The notes beneath the pieces were generated by a model, which saw only the letters and a program-made list of their open reading frames with translations, was not told the origin of the DNA and did not search any database. The translations under genes were made by a program, and so were the position numbers. From Penium margaritaceum (taxonomy: Eukaryota > Streptophyta > Zygnematophyceae > Desmidiales > Peniaceae): a stretch of DNA of 64,000 nucleotides. How positions within the stretch are numbered: the first letter of the stretch is position 1; every line of letters begins with the position of its first letter. Below are positions 9,648-18,770 of the stretch, piece by piece. Where the stretch lies: NCBI GenBank assembly GCA_023375785.1, contig SZWC01000038.1, forward strand, positions 624,170-688,169, read 5' to 3'.

Positions 9648-9669
9648 GCCACAACAAGTGGCAGCGTCA

Positions 9670-9969
9670 GGCTTCTGCGCTTCGGCAGGCGTAACTTGGG
9701 CTACACTTGACCAAATTGCGCGCAGTTTAGTGCGTTTGAAAGCTCATGACTAGCCCTATAAATGTCTTGATCATATCAATGTACAAAATCTAAGGAAAAA
9801 CTAGTTTATTCTCTTTGCAAAGGTGACTTTCTCTAATTGCCTCCTTACAAAGCGTGAGGCGACCAGAAAGCTCACGCGCAATCTCAGATTCGCCCAAAAC
9901 AGAAGACGTAAGCCACCAAAAGACAATCAGACAAACATTGGGACGGAATCAAGCAGATTCCTCTTGACA
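9670..9969 (+). repeat. 5' LTR of copia A, 3' portion
   Basis: This aligns to the promoter-proximal and R-U5 part of element B's LTRs (shared gcgcagttt...gtgcgtt, agctcatgactagccct and agaaagctcacgc). It ends in ...CTTGACA two bases before the primer-binding site. A TATA-like CTATAAAT lies at 9756-9763. The upstream two-thirds expected from B's roughly 970-bp LTR is not recognisable here, so the border at about 9670 is approximate. Confidence 0.65.
9756..9763 (+). promoter_or_regulatory. TATA-like box in copia A LTR
   Basis: CTATAAAT lies about 205 bp before the LTR end. The equivalent position in element B reads ctacaaat, a weakened box. Confidence 0.45.
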
Positions 9970-9971
9970 AA

Positions 9972-9985
9972 GGGTTATGGGCCCA
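9972..9985 (+). other. Half-tRNA primer-binding site of copia A
   Basis: GGGTTATGGGCCCA starts two bases after the LTR end. It is the complement of the initiator tRNA-Met anticodon stem-loop (UGGGCCCAUAACCC), not of the tRNA 3' end. The same 14-mer sits at the same offset in element B, which supports function. Confidence 0.8.
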
Positions 9986-10090
9986 TGGGTTTGATAGCCT
10001 CTAACGTTCACGTCTTCTGTAGCGCATGGGATCGTCATCGTGGACGTCGCCGTGAAGTTGTGAGAACTCGTCGGAGTAGAAGCTGTGCAA

Positions 10091-10909
10091 ATGGCGCAGA
10101 AGGAGACGCAGCCCATTCACAAGTATGCAGGCAGCCCGGGCTTTGGGCTCTTGAGGTGGTAGTTCAAGATGCACCTCTTGCATATGGGACTGCTGGCCAT
10201 CATGTTGGGAAAGGAGGTACTCGTAGAGGCGACTACTACTGACGCGGAGAAGCAAGCCTTTGAAAAGAAGAACACGGAGGCGCTCATGCTCCTGGTTTTT
10301 GGGACAACCGAGTCTTCGTGGAACTACTTCCAAGGCTGCAAGCTTGCAACCGAAGCTTGGCAAAAACTCTATGCCATCCACCAATCCAAGTAGCTCGCGA
10401 ACAAAATCTTTGCGATGAAGCGGCTCCTCACGATGACAATCGAGGAGGGAGATGATGTCATCTCCGCTATGCAGCAGATCGAGTCGCTCACCTTGCAATG
10501 TAACGACGTGGGGTGGAAGATTGACATACAGCTGCATGCGATGGCCCTCCTCATGGCCCTACCTGAAAGCTAGGATCCACTCATTGCCATTCTTGGAGGC
10601 TGGTCAGAGGACAAGCTCACCTATGGCGCGGTTGCAGAGTATATCTGCAATTGAGTGCAACACCGGAGCTACAGGGAATCCTCACCGTCCTCATCGGCCC
10701 TCGTCACCAAAACGTGTGGTGGCAATAGTGGGAGCAGAGGAAGCGACAAAAAGGGCGGCGGCAAGAAGAGCGCCAAGAACGGTGCGTGTCGCAACTACGG
10801 CAAGGAGGGCCATTGGGCCCCTGAATGCCTAAAGGAGGGGAAGACCGGCGGCAAAAACACCAAGGGCAGGTCGCTCCTCAACAGCAACAAGAACCACTTC
10901 CTCAAGTAG
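10091..10909 (+). pseudogene. gag: Copia A gag (capsid-nucleocapsid), decayed
   Basis: The start ATG (MAQKETQPIHKYAG...) is conserved with element B. The N-terminal part matches the copia gag/UBN2-type domain (YAGSPGFGLLRW..., then LANKIFAMKRLL). Gag forms the cytoplasmic virus-like particle. TAG codons interrupt it at the positions equivalent to RWHF, QSKSLAN and PESWDP, and at the end (LK*AN). A compensated +1/-1 frameshift lies near 10650. The nucleocapsid zinc knuckle at 10787-10828 reads CRNYGKEGHWAPEC: the second Cys of the CCHC motif has become Tyr. B keeps CRNCGKEGHWAREC. The gene is non-functional. Confidence 0.85.
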
Positions 10910-12076
10910 GCCAACAGGCTGTGCCTGGATTCCAAGGCCAAGGAGAACACCCAAGTCTAGAAGGTGGGGTTCGTCACCCACGAGAAGTCCTCTAAGGCTA
11001 TGGTGGTCGCGAACGACAAAGTCAAGCCGGCGGCCGGCAAAGGCGATGTGGAGGCGGAAGTTGTGGTGGGCGGTAAGGAGCTATGCACAATCTGCAATAT
11101 GCAGCACTTCCCCAACCTGGATGAAATCCTAAGTGTCAGCCGCTTGATGCAGAAGGGGTATGAGGTACTCTTTTGTTGTAAAGGCGAAGTGGTGCGCATC
11201 GACGTCAATGGCGAGGTCGTGCTGGAGGCAGAGCGTGAGGGCGGTCTCTTCATCGTGGAGACCAAGGTGATCCCGCGGCATCAGACTCAGCATACTCACA
11301 AGAGCGCGTCCTCAACATGGCCAAGGGAGGAAGTGCTGATATAGAGCTCTGGCATTGACGGTTGGGGCATTCAGTACCTTTAACCGTTAAGGAGATGGCA
11401 AAGCACGACATGGTGAGCGCCCTCGTCATCGACAGTGAAGTAGATGCGGCAGCAGATGCAACAGCGCACAAAAAGTGTGAGCATTGCATTTTTTCCAAGG
11501 CATGATGCAAGACGTTCAACAAGAACGCGACTCGCGCGAAGGACTTGCTAGAGGTCGTGCACAGCGTCGTGTGCGGACCATTCAAAACGCCGTCAAAGAG
11601 TGGCCTGAGATACTTTATCACCTTCATTGACGACTGCAGCAGAAAGCTCTATGTGTACTTCATGAAGCAAAAAGGCGAGGTCCTGGACCGGCTAAAGGAG
11701 TACATCGCAGCGGTGGAGAGGCAGACAGGTTGGAAGGTCAGAGCGCTACACAGCAAAAATGGCCGAGAGTATGTAGGCTGCAGCGGGTGGATAGAGTAGC
11801 AGGGCATCAAGTGGGAACCCAAAACTCCGTACTCGCCACAGTCCAACGTAGTGGCGGAGTGGGCAAACCAGACGCTGCTCAATATCGTGTGGCCCATGCC
11901 TGTGGATGCGGGATTGCTGCGAGGGTTCTGGGTAGAGGCTATGCGTACAGCAAGCTACACCACCAACCTCGCCCCAACAGCGGTGTTGAAGAGTAAGGGC
12001 AACCGGAAGACGCCATAGGAGGTTTGGAATGGGTGCAAGCCAAACGTGGCGCACCTGAAGGTGTTCGGGTGCAAGG
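10910..12076 (+). pseudogene. pol: Copia A pol part 1: protease and integrase, decayed
   Basis: Protease and integrase modules are recognisable by alignment to element B. The protease active-site DSGA is DSKA here. The gag-pre-integrase block (ELWH*RLGHS) has an Arg-to-TGA change. The integrase core has lost its first catalytic Asp (VHSVVCGP where B has VHSDVCGP), and its second Asp is Lys (SKNGREY for SDNGGEY). SPQSN remains. TAG codons fall in GWIE*QGIKW and KTP*EVW. A frameshift near 11275 changes frame. The segment ends exactly at the CAAGG target site where element B inserted, inside the conserved HLKVFGCKA motif. It is catalytically dead. Confidence 0.88.
12072..12076. other. Target-site duplication CAAGG, left copy
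   Basis: This 5-bp repeat flanks element B and is identical to 18766-18770. Five bases is the normal integrase footprint for copia elements. Confidence 0.92.
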
Positions 12077-13047
12077 TGTCAGAAAACGGCCCCTAGGTGG
12101 AGGCAGTTCCAACGTGGCCCGACGGGTCTACTGTGCTCAAAGCTATGTTTTGTGCGGGTGGTTCTGAGTCTAAGCGTGACCTTTCTGGTCGCCTCACGCT
12201 ATGTTTCTGGGAGTTGAAGACAAATGCGAGACAGTCACTTTTACGAAGGGAAGAACAAAATTTTGCATTAGTTTGAGAACATGGACATGATCTAAACATT
12301 TGTAGGGCTAGTCATGAGCTCTCCAACGCACCAAACTGTGCGCAACTCGGATAACCGTAGCTCCCGCTACGTCAGTCGAAGCGCAACACCCCAAACCAGC
12401 CGCTCACTCGGCGGCGCGCACCACGTCGCCCGCCGAGGCGCCTTCACACATCAAGAACCCATGAGAACTCCATTCCGGAGGCGCAGATGTCCCTATGCGT
12501 AGTGACGGCGCCCCTCGCACCTTTGGAGACTGTTTCGATGAGTTAATCATCGAGTTTGGTGATGGGGATTGATGTGGGTCGAAACTTGTTCGCGGACCTT
12601 CAGTCGGAATTTTGACTAAGTCCCCGAGTAACAAACTGTGCTACTGAGGGACTTAGCTAAGTCCCTCAGTAACAAACTGCACTCCTGAAATCCGGTGGAT
12701 CATCCACCGGACGCCTCGGCAGTCCTTCCGGAGCAAAATCCCCAGATGGCATTTTGTTACTCGCTCCGGTCAATTATTCACCGGAAGTCGAACCGCGGCC
12801 GGCTCCCAGAACCGCCGCGCACACCCCAACTTTGGAAGCCCATATCTCCCTCGTTACTAGTTCGATTCCGGTGAAACAACTTCCACCAGATTTAGCAACT
12901 CGTCAACTTTCAGGGGTAATCCTCCATTCTAGGATTCGAGCAATCATCAAGTTGCGAGATCCGTCGACCAGGATTTTCCTCTCTCTGGCGGCTCGTCGGT
13001 GCCTCCCAGCGCCGCACTTGGGCATGGAGAGGGACAAACCTTCAACA
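12077..13047 (-). repeat. 3' LTR of copia B (971 bp)
   Basis: Read on the minus strand it runs TGTTGAAGG ... TTTTCTGACA. It aligns with the copy at 17474-18765 along its whole length, with scattered substitutions and a clearly more divergent patch near 12090-12150. The plus-strand ORFs inside it are not genes. Confidence 0.93.
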
Positions 13048-13061
13048 TTCTCCCCCTTGCA
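13048..13061 (-). other. Polypurine tract of copia B
   Basis: The minus strand reads TGCAAGGGGGAGAA immediately before the LTR start TGTTGA. Elements A (acaagggggagaa) and C (tgcaagggagagatt) have the same arrangement. Confidence 0.85.
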
Positions 13062-13090
13062 CCTGCCATGCCCGCTGCTCCTGCTTGCTC

Positions 13091-15211
13091 TCACTCATCT
13101 TCCGCAGCGCCCTCCAGCCCATCATAGCTGGTCATCCCAAGCCCGGCCACGCTCAATGCGTGCTGGTCGACGGGTTGCGCTTTGGTCAAGCAGTCCGCAA
13201 GCATGTTGTGCGTACTGCAATGCTGCAGGACCACCTGTCCCTTTTCAACCATATCCCGTGCGTAGTGGTAACGCACGTCGATGTGCTTCGTCCTCCTGTG
13301 CTGCGTCAGATTGTTGGTCAGCGAGATTGAGCCGGTGTTGTCCTCTTGCACCACGGTAGGCTCCTGCTGCGGCACGCCGAGCTCCCCCAGCAACCTGCGG
13401 AGCCACACCGCCTCTTTGACCGCCTCGGCCAGCGCGATGTACTCTGCTTCCACTGTGGAGGTGGTGACACAGTCTTGCTTTCTGCTGCACCACAAGACCG
13501 TTGCACGAGCGAGGAAGAATACGTAGCCGGATGTGGACTTCTGCTTGTCCACATCGCCAGCGTAGTCTGCGTCCTTGTAGCAGACCAGACGCATGGGGTC
13601 CGCCTGCCCCTTGCCGTCAAACCTCAAGCGCGCATGCCGCGTCGCCTGCAGGTAGCGGAGGATGCGCTTGACCGCTTGCCAATGTAGTGGCCCTGGGTCG
13701 GCCACGTACCTGCCCACTGGGCCCACCCCGTATGCCAGGTCTGGTCGAGTCGCCACCATGGCGTACATGAGGCTGCCCACCGCCGATTGGTAGGGCACCT
13801 CTGCCATATCCTCCCGCTCTTCTTTTGTTTGCGGTGCCATTGCCGCACTTAGTTCACAGGTCGTGGAGACTGGACTGCCAACTGGTTTGCAGTCCTCCAT
13901 GCCGTACCGCTTCAGCACCTCGGCCACGTATTTGGCTTGTCCCAGCTCAAGCGTGCGCGCCCTCCGGTTCCGCATAATGCTCACCCCGAGGTAGTTCTCC
14001 AGCTCCCCCATGTCCGACATCTGGAATCTGCTGCTTAGCTGCTCTTTTAGCTGCTGTAGGCTTGGTAAATCCGTCAAGCACACAATCAGGTCTTCCATGT
14101 AGAGTGCAACGATCTGATGGAGCTGTTTGTCACGCCGCACGTACACGCTGTGATCCGCCTCATAGCGCTTGAAGCCGAGTTGTGCCATGAAGCTGTCCAT
14201 GTGTTGGTACCAGCATCTGGGCGATTGCTTTAGCCCGTACAAGGACTTCCGCAGCTTACACACCTTGCCCTCCGGTGCCTCCACCCCCTCTGGCACCTCC
14301 ATGTAGATCTCTTTGTCTATGATGCCGTTGAGGAAGGCCGTCTTTACGTCCATTTGGTGGAGCTCCATGTCCTTCGCGGCCGCCACCGCAAGGATCACCC
14401 GGATGCTTGTGAACTTGGCGACGGGAGTAAACGTCTTATCGTAGTGCTCCCCCTTACGCTGTGCGTAATGCTTCGCCACCAGCCGCGCCTTGTATTTGTC
14501 AACCACACCCTCCTTTGTGAACTTGGTCTTAAAGACCCACTTTGAGCCGATGACCTTGGCATCTTTCAGCCTGTCAACCAGCTCCCACGTATCATTTTCC
14601 ATGATGAACGCCAGCTCCGATTTGATGGCTGCGTCCCATTGATCCCCTTCACGCCGTGCAAGCGCCTCTTGCACGGTAGTCGGCTCCGTTGATGGAGCCA
14701 GCATGCAATGCGTCATGCCAATCCATCGACCGGTGCTTGCGTCGAAGCGCTTCCCCGCTTTTCGCTGCCTCCCACTACAGCACAGTAGTTTTGGTGGAAC
14801 ATCGTCACTCTGTTGCGATCCCTCCGACTCAGCACGCTCCGGTGAATCATCGACCGGACGGCTCCCCAAGGATCTCTCTCGCTCAGACGAAACATCGCCC
14901 GAACGACCGGCGCGTCCGGTGGATTTTCCACCGACGCCCGATGCACACTCTGCCGGAAGTGCGCGCCTTGGCACCCTTGGTGCCTCATCCGCTGGATCCT
15001 TCCAGTATATCTCCTCATCAGCTTGATTGTCATCAGAGTCCTCCGCATTGGCTGCCACCACTGGTGCACCTTCGCGCTCTGATGCCGCATCCTCAACTTC
15101 GGCGTCCGCCGGCTCCTTCTCGTAGTCAAGGAGCTGGAACCACTCCCCCGTCTTTGGAGAGTCCACCACGCCCACGTCGTTGCTGCTGATGTAACTCTGC
15201 TGCTCGTTCAA
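13091..15211 (-). CDS. pol: Copia B reverse transcriptase-RNase H (706 codons)
   Basis: This long intact minus-strand frame ends at TGA (13091-13093). After an acidic linker (about residues 1-180) come the RVT_2-type copia RT blocks: WELVDRLKDAKVIGSKWVFK, KARLVAKHYAQ, TFTPVAKFTSIR, MDVKTAFLNG, LRKSLYGLKQSPR and then the catalytic motif. That motif reads LYMEDLIV, where elements A and C have LYVDDLIL, so the first catalytic Asp is Glu and activity is doubtful. RNase H follows with DADYAGD, STVEAEYIAL and HIDVRYHYARD. The listed start is only the first Met after an upstream frameshift near 15215; the segment is really part of the gag-pol polyprotein. The absence of stops contrasts with sister element A. 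Confidence 0.93.
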   Translation of the reverse strand: MNEQQSYISSNDVGVVDSPKTGEWFQLLDYEKEPADAEVEDAASEREGAPVVAANAEDSDDNQADEEIYWKDPADEAPRVPRRALPAECASGVGGKSTGRAGRSGDVSSERERSLGSRPVDDSPERAESEGSQQSDDVPPKLLCCSGRQRKAGKRFDASTGRWIGMTHCMLAPSTEPTTVQEALARREGDQWDAAIKSELAFIMENDTWELVDRLKDAKVIGSKWVFKTKFTKEGVVDKYKARLVAKHYAQRKGEHYDKTFTPVAKFTSIRVILAVAAAKDMELHQMDVKTAFLNGIIDKEIYMEVPEGVEAPEGKVCKLRKSLYGLKQSPRCWYQHMDSFMAQLGFKRYEADHSVYVRRDKQLHQIVALYMEDLIVCLTDLPSLQQLKEQLSSRFQMSDMGELENYLGVSIMRNRRARTLELGQAKYVAEVLKRYGMEDCKPVGSPVSTTCELSAAMAPQTKEEREDMAEVPYQSAVGSLMYAMVATRPDLAYGVGPVGRYVADPGPLHWQAVKRILRYLQATRHARLRFDGKGQADPMRLVCYKDADYAGDVDKQKSTSGYVFFLARATVLWCSRKQDCVTTSTVEAEYIALAEAVKEAVWLRRLLGELGVPQQEPTVVQEDNTGSISLTNNLTQHRRTKHIDVRYHYARDMVEKGQVVLQHCSTHNMLADCLTKAQPVDQHALSVAGLGMTSYDGLEGAAEDE

Positions 15212-16413
15212 CTCGACGTTTGGCTGCGGATTACCTCCTCCTTGCGCATGTCGCAGAGCCAGTATGCCTTATGCGCGCTCTCATATCCAAGGAAGAGATA
15301 CGAATTTGCCCGCGGCTCCAGCTTGCTATCACGCCTCTGAGAAACCTGCACCACCGCATGCGCCTTGCACCCGAACACTTTCAGGTGTGCCACACTTGGC
15401 TTGCGCCCGCTCAAAACCTCCTGCGGCGTCTTCCAGCTGCTCTTCCCCTTCAACACCGCTATAGGAGTGAGGTTGATGGTGTAGCTCGCCGTACGCACAG
15501 CTTCCGCCCAGAAGCTTTGCGGGAATTCCGCATCCATAAACATGGTCCGTACCATGCTCAACAGCGTCTGGTTTGCCTGTTCCGCCACGCCATTTGACTG
15601 AGGCAAATACGGCGTAGTTTGTTGCCATTTCATGCCCTACTACTTCATCCACCCGCTACAGCCCACGTACTCTCCGCCGTTGTCGCTGCGTAGCGCTCTG
15701 ACCTTCCGGTCAGTCTTCTTCGCCACCGCGGCAACATACTCCTTCAGCCGGTCCATGACCTCGTCTTTTCGCTTCATGAAGTACACAAAGAGTTTTCTGC
15801 TGTAGTCATCAATGAAGGTGACAAAGTAACGCGCGCCGCTCTTTGACGCCGTCTGGAATGGTCCGCACACGTCGCTGTGCACGACCTCCAACAGGTCTGA
15901 AGCGCGATTCACATTCTTGTTGAACAGTTTGCGCCGCGCCTTGCCCAAAATGCAAGGCTCGCACTTTTTGTGCTTTGCTGCATCTGTCGCCTCTTCCGCA
16001 CCGTCGATGACGAGGCCGCGTACCAGCTCGCGCTTCGCCATCTCCTTCACGACTGCGAGTGAGGAATGCCCCAGTCGTCGGTGCCAGAGCTCCAGATCAG
16101 CTCCCCCTCCGTTTGCCAGGTTGACGGTGCGTTCCTGCAAATCTGCTGAATCTGTCGCCGCGGGGATCACATTGGTCTCCACGATGTAGAGGCCTCCCTC
16201 GTGCTTAGCCTCCAACACGGGCTCGCCGCTACCGTCCTTCTGCACGACTGCCCCTCTTCTCCGGAAGAGCACCTCGTACCCCTTATCAGTCAGGCGGCTG
16301 ACACTTAGAATGTCAGCCAAGCCGGGTACGTGCTGCACATCCTTGATGATGCGCTGCACCCGCTTTCCACCAACCACCACCTCCACGTCCACATCTCCTT
16401 GGCCAGCCGCCGG
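15208..16413 (-). pseudogene. pol: Copia B protease C-terminal part and integrase
   Basis: The frame encodes the gag-pre-integrase zinc module (LWHRRLGHSS with CEPCILGKA) and the integrase core. The first Asp is in VHSDVCGPF, the second in RSDNGGEY and the Glu in SNGVAEQ, so all three catalytic residues are present. Two consecutive TAG codons (15642-15637 read on the minus strand) follow GWMK, where A has TAG-Gln. After them the frame resumes at once with GMKWQQTTPYLPQSN. A one-base deletion near 15215 separates this block from RT. Two stops plus one frameshift make it non-functional unless the stops are suppressed. Confidence 0.88.
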
Positions 16414-17348
16414 CTAGACCTTGTCGTTCGCGACCACCATGGATTTGCTGGACTTGGTGTAGTTGATGAACCCGACCTTCTCGACCTGGGTATGCTCCTC
16501 TGCTCCGGAGTCAAGGCATCGCCGGTTGGCCTTCTTGAGGTAGTGGTTCTGAGTACCGTTGAGAAGTGCCTTCTTGCCTTTGGCGTCCTTGCCGCCGGCC
16601 TTTGCCTCCTCGGTGCACTCACGGGCCCAATGGCCCTCCTTGCCGCAGTTACGGCAGGCACCCTTCTTGGGGCCCTTCTTGCCGCCGCCCTGTCCGCCAC
16701 CTCCCTTGGCCCCGTTTCCGCCACCACGCATTTTGGTCACGAGGGCCGATGAGGACGACGAGGACTCCCGCAGCTCCGTCGCTGCGCCTCGTTGCGGATG
16801 TACTCTGCGACCGTGCCATAGGTGAGCTTGTCCTCTGCCCATCCTCCCAAGACTATAATGAGAGGGCTCCAACTGTCAGGAAGGGCCATGAGGAGGGCCA
16901 TCGCCTGCAGCTGCGTGTCAACCTTCCACCCCACGTCATTGCATTGTGAGGCGAGTGACTTGATCTGCTGCATGGCGATGATGACATCATCTCCCTCCTT
17001 GATTCTCACTGTCAGGAGTCGCTTCATTGCGAAGATTTTGTTCGCCAACGACTTGGATTGATGGATGGCACAGAGTTTTTGCCAAGCTTTGGCTGCCAGC
17101 TTGCAGCCCTAGAAGTAGCCCCACTGCGACTCGGCCGTCCTGGAAACCAACAGCATGAGCGCCTCCGTGTTCTTTCCGAAGGCCTCCTTCTGCGCTTCTG
17201 TCGCCGTCGCTTCGTCGAGGACTTCCGTTCCCTTCATGACCTCCAGCAGCCCCTTATGCACGAGGTGTAGCTCGAAGTGCCACCTCCATAGCCCGTAGCC
17301 AGGGCCACCTGCATACTTCTAGATGGGCTGTGTCTCCTTTTGCGCCAT
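16414..17348 (-). pseudogene. gag: Copia B gag and protease N-terminal part
   Basis: The ATG at 17348 begins MAQKETQPI, matching element A. TAG codons interrupt the frame at PI*KY (A has His) and YF*GC (A has Gln). A frameshift occurs in the Arg/Ser-rich segment near 16780. The nucleocapsid has an intact CCHC zinc knuckle, CRNCGKEGHWAREC. The aspartic protease motif reads CLDSGAEEH. The block ends at TAG 16416-16414, where A has AAG (Lys). Gag would assemble the particle and package the RNA; with three stops it is probably inactive. Confidence 0.85.
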
Positions 17349-17457
17349 TTGCACAGTCTTCAACTCTAGGACCTCAGAGCTTGACGGCGATGTCGTCCGT
17401 GACGACAGTCCCGTCCGCCGCGAAAGCGGTGAGCGATGTGTAGACCGGTCAGGGTTG

Positions 17458-17471
17458 TGGGCCCATAACCC
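17458..17471 (-). other. Half-tRNA primer-binding site of copia B
   Basis: The minus strand reads GGGTTATGGGCCCA two bases after the 5' LTR end. It is complementary to the initiator tRNA-Met anticodon arm and identical to the site in element A. The 109 bp from here to the gag ATG is leader without recognisable features. Confidence 0.82.
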
Positions 17472-17473
17472 TC

Positions 17474-18765
17474 TGCTAGAAAATGGCCCCCGGGTGGAGG
17501 CAGTTCCAGCTCAACCCGACGGGTCTAATGTGCTCACGGCTATGTTTTGTGCGTGTGGTTCTGAGTCTAAGCGTGAGCTTTCTCGTCACCCCACGCTATG
17601 TTTCTGGGGATTGAAGACAAGTGCAAGACAGTCACTTTTGCGAAGGGGATAACGGGATTTTGCATTAGTTTGTGAACATGGACATGATCTAAACATTTGT
17701 AGGGCTAGTCATGAGCTCTCCAACGCACTAAGCCGTGCGCAATTCGGATAACTGTAGCTCCCGCTATGTCANNNNNNNNNNNNNNNNNNNNNNNNNNNNN
17801 NNNNNNNNNNNNNNNNNNNNNNNNNNNNNNNNNNNNNNACGGCTATGTTTTGTGCGTGTGGTTCTGAGTCTAAGCGTGAGCTTTCTCGTCACCCCACGCT
17901 ATGTTTCTGGGGATTGAAGACAAGTGCAAGACAGTCACTTTTGCGAAGGGGATAACGGGATTTTGCATTAGTTTGTGAACATGGACATGATCTAAACATT
18001 TGTAGGGCTAGTCATGAGCTCTCCAACGCACTAAGCCGTGCGCAATTCGGATAACTGTAGCTCCCGCTATGTCACTCGAAGCGCAGCACCCCAATCCAGC
18101 CGCTCACTCGGCGGCGCGCACTACGTCGCCCGCCGAGGCGCCTTCACACATCAAGGACCCATCAAAACGCCATTCCGGAGACCCACATGTCCCTATGCAT
18201 AGTGGCGGCACCCCTTGCGCCTTTGGGGTCTGTTTCGATGAGTTAATCATCGAGTTTGGTGATGGGCATTGATGTGGGTCGAAACCTGTTCGCGGACCTT
18301 CAGTCGGAATTTTGACTAAGTCCCCGAGTAACAAACTGTACTACTGAGTTTCGGACGCCGAGCCAGGATTTTGGCGAAGTCTCTCAGTAACAAACTGCAC
18401 TCCTGAAATCCGGTGGATCATCCACCGGACGCCTCGGCAGTCCTTCCGGAGCAAAGTCCCCAGATGACATTTTGTTGCTTGCTCCGGTCAGTTATTCATC
18501 GGAAATCAAACCGCGGCCAGCTCCCAGAACCGCCGCGCACACCCCAACTTTGGAAGCCCATATCTCCCTCGTTACTGGTTCGATTCCAGTGAAACAACTT
18601 CCACCGGATTCAACAACTCGTCAACTTTCAGGGGTAATCCTCCATTTTAGGATTCGAGTAATCCTCAAGTCGCCAGATCCATCGACAAGGATTTTCCTCT
18701 CTCTGGCGGCTCGTCGGCGCCTCCCGGCGCCGTACTTGGGCATGCAGAGGGGCAAATCTTCAACA
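17474..18765 (-). repeat. 5' LTR of copia B, with assembly gap
   Basis: In plus coordinates it runs TGCTAGAAAATGG ... CTTCAACA. A 67-base N block (17772-17838) is flanked by a perfect 236-bp duplication (17536-17771 equals 17839-18074). Without that artefact the LTR is about 989 bp, close to the 971 bp of its partner. Confidence 0.92.
17536..18074 (+). other. Assembly artefact: 236-bp duplication around N gap
   Basis: Identical sequence on both sides of 67 Ns shows two contig ends that should have been merged. It should not be interpreted as an LTR tandem repeat. Confidence 0.9.
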
Positions 18766-18770
18766 CAAGG
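18766..18770. other. Target-site duplication CAAGG, right copy
   Basis: Identical to 12072-12076. The codon phase of copia A resumes directly after it. Confidence 0.92.

Larger units (their letters stand above)
8283..9650 (+). repeat. Putative gypsy LTR and flanking non-coding DNA
   Basis: No coding frame in this stretch resembles a known protein. It follows the polypurine tract, is purine-rich and dense in CCGCGG palindromes, and contains a TATA-like box near 8968. It ends near a sequence resembling an initiator tRNA-Met primer site (9636-9647) just before the copia LTR. The layout fits the U3-R-U5 of a gypsy LTR, perhaps plus a little leader of a second copy. No partner LTR is in the window, so both borders are uncertain. 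Confidence 0.4.
12077..18765 (-). mobile_element. Copia-type LTR retrotransposon B, full-length, nested in A
   Basis: A complete element on the minus strand with two TG...CA LTRs, a half-tRNA primer site next to the 5' LTR, a gag-pol frame (17348 to 13091) and a polypurine tract next to the 3' LTR. It is flanked by CAAGG duplications. It lies inside copia A, so it is younger than A. The LTRs are visibly diverged, so the insertion is not recent. Coding decay is mild: a few TAG codons and frameshifts in gag and integrase, with RT-RNase H open. Confidence 0.94.

Noticed and set aside
9972-9985. A partial tRNA gene matching initiator tRNA-Met
   Set aside because: Only 14 bases match, placed at the LTR end in both A and B; this is a primer-binding site.
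12314-13330. Plus-strand ORFs of 60-200 codons in the LTR of copia B and opposite its RNase H
   Set aside because: They lie in non-coding LTR or antisense to a recognised RNase H; no domain similarity.
15637-15642. Double TAG in copia B integrase as a programmed readthrough or reassigned codon
   Set aside because: Element A has TAG followed by a Gln codon at the same place, so at least one change is an ordinary CAG-to-TAG mutation; not enough alone to claim recoding.
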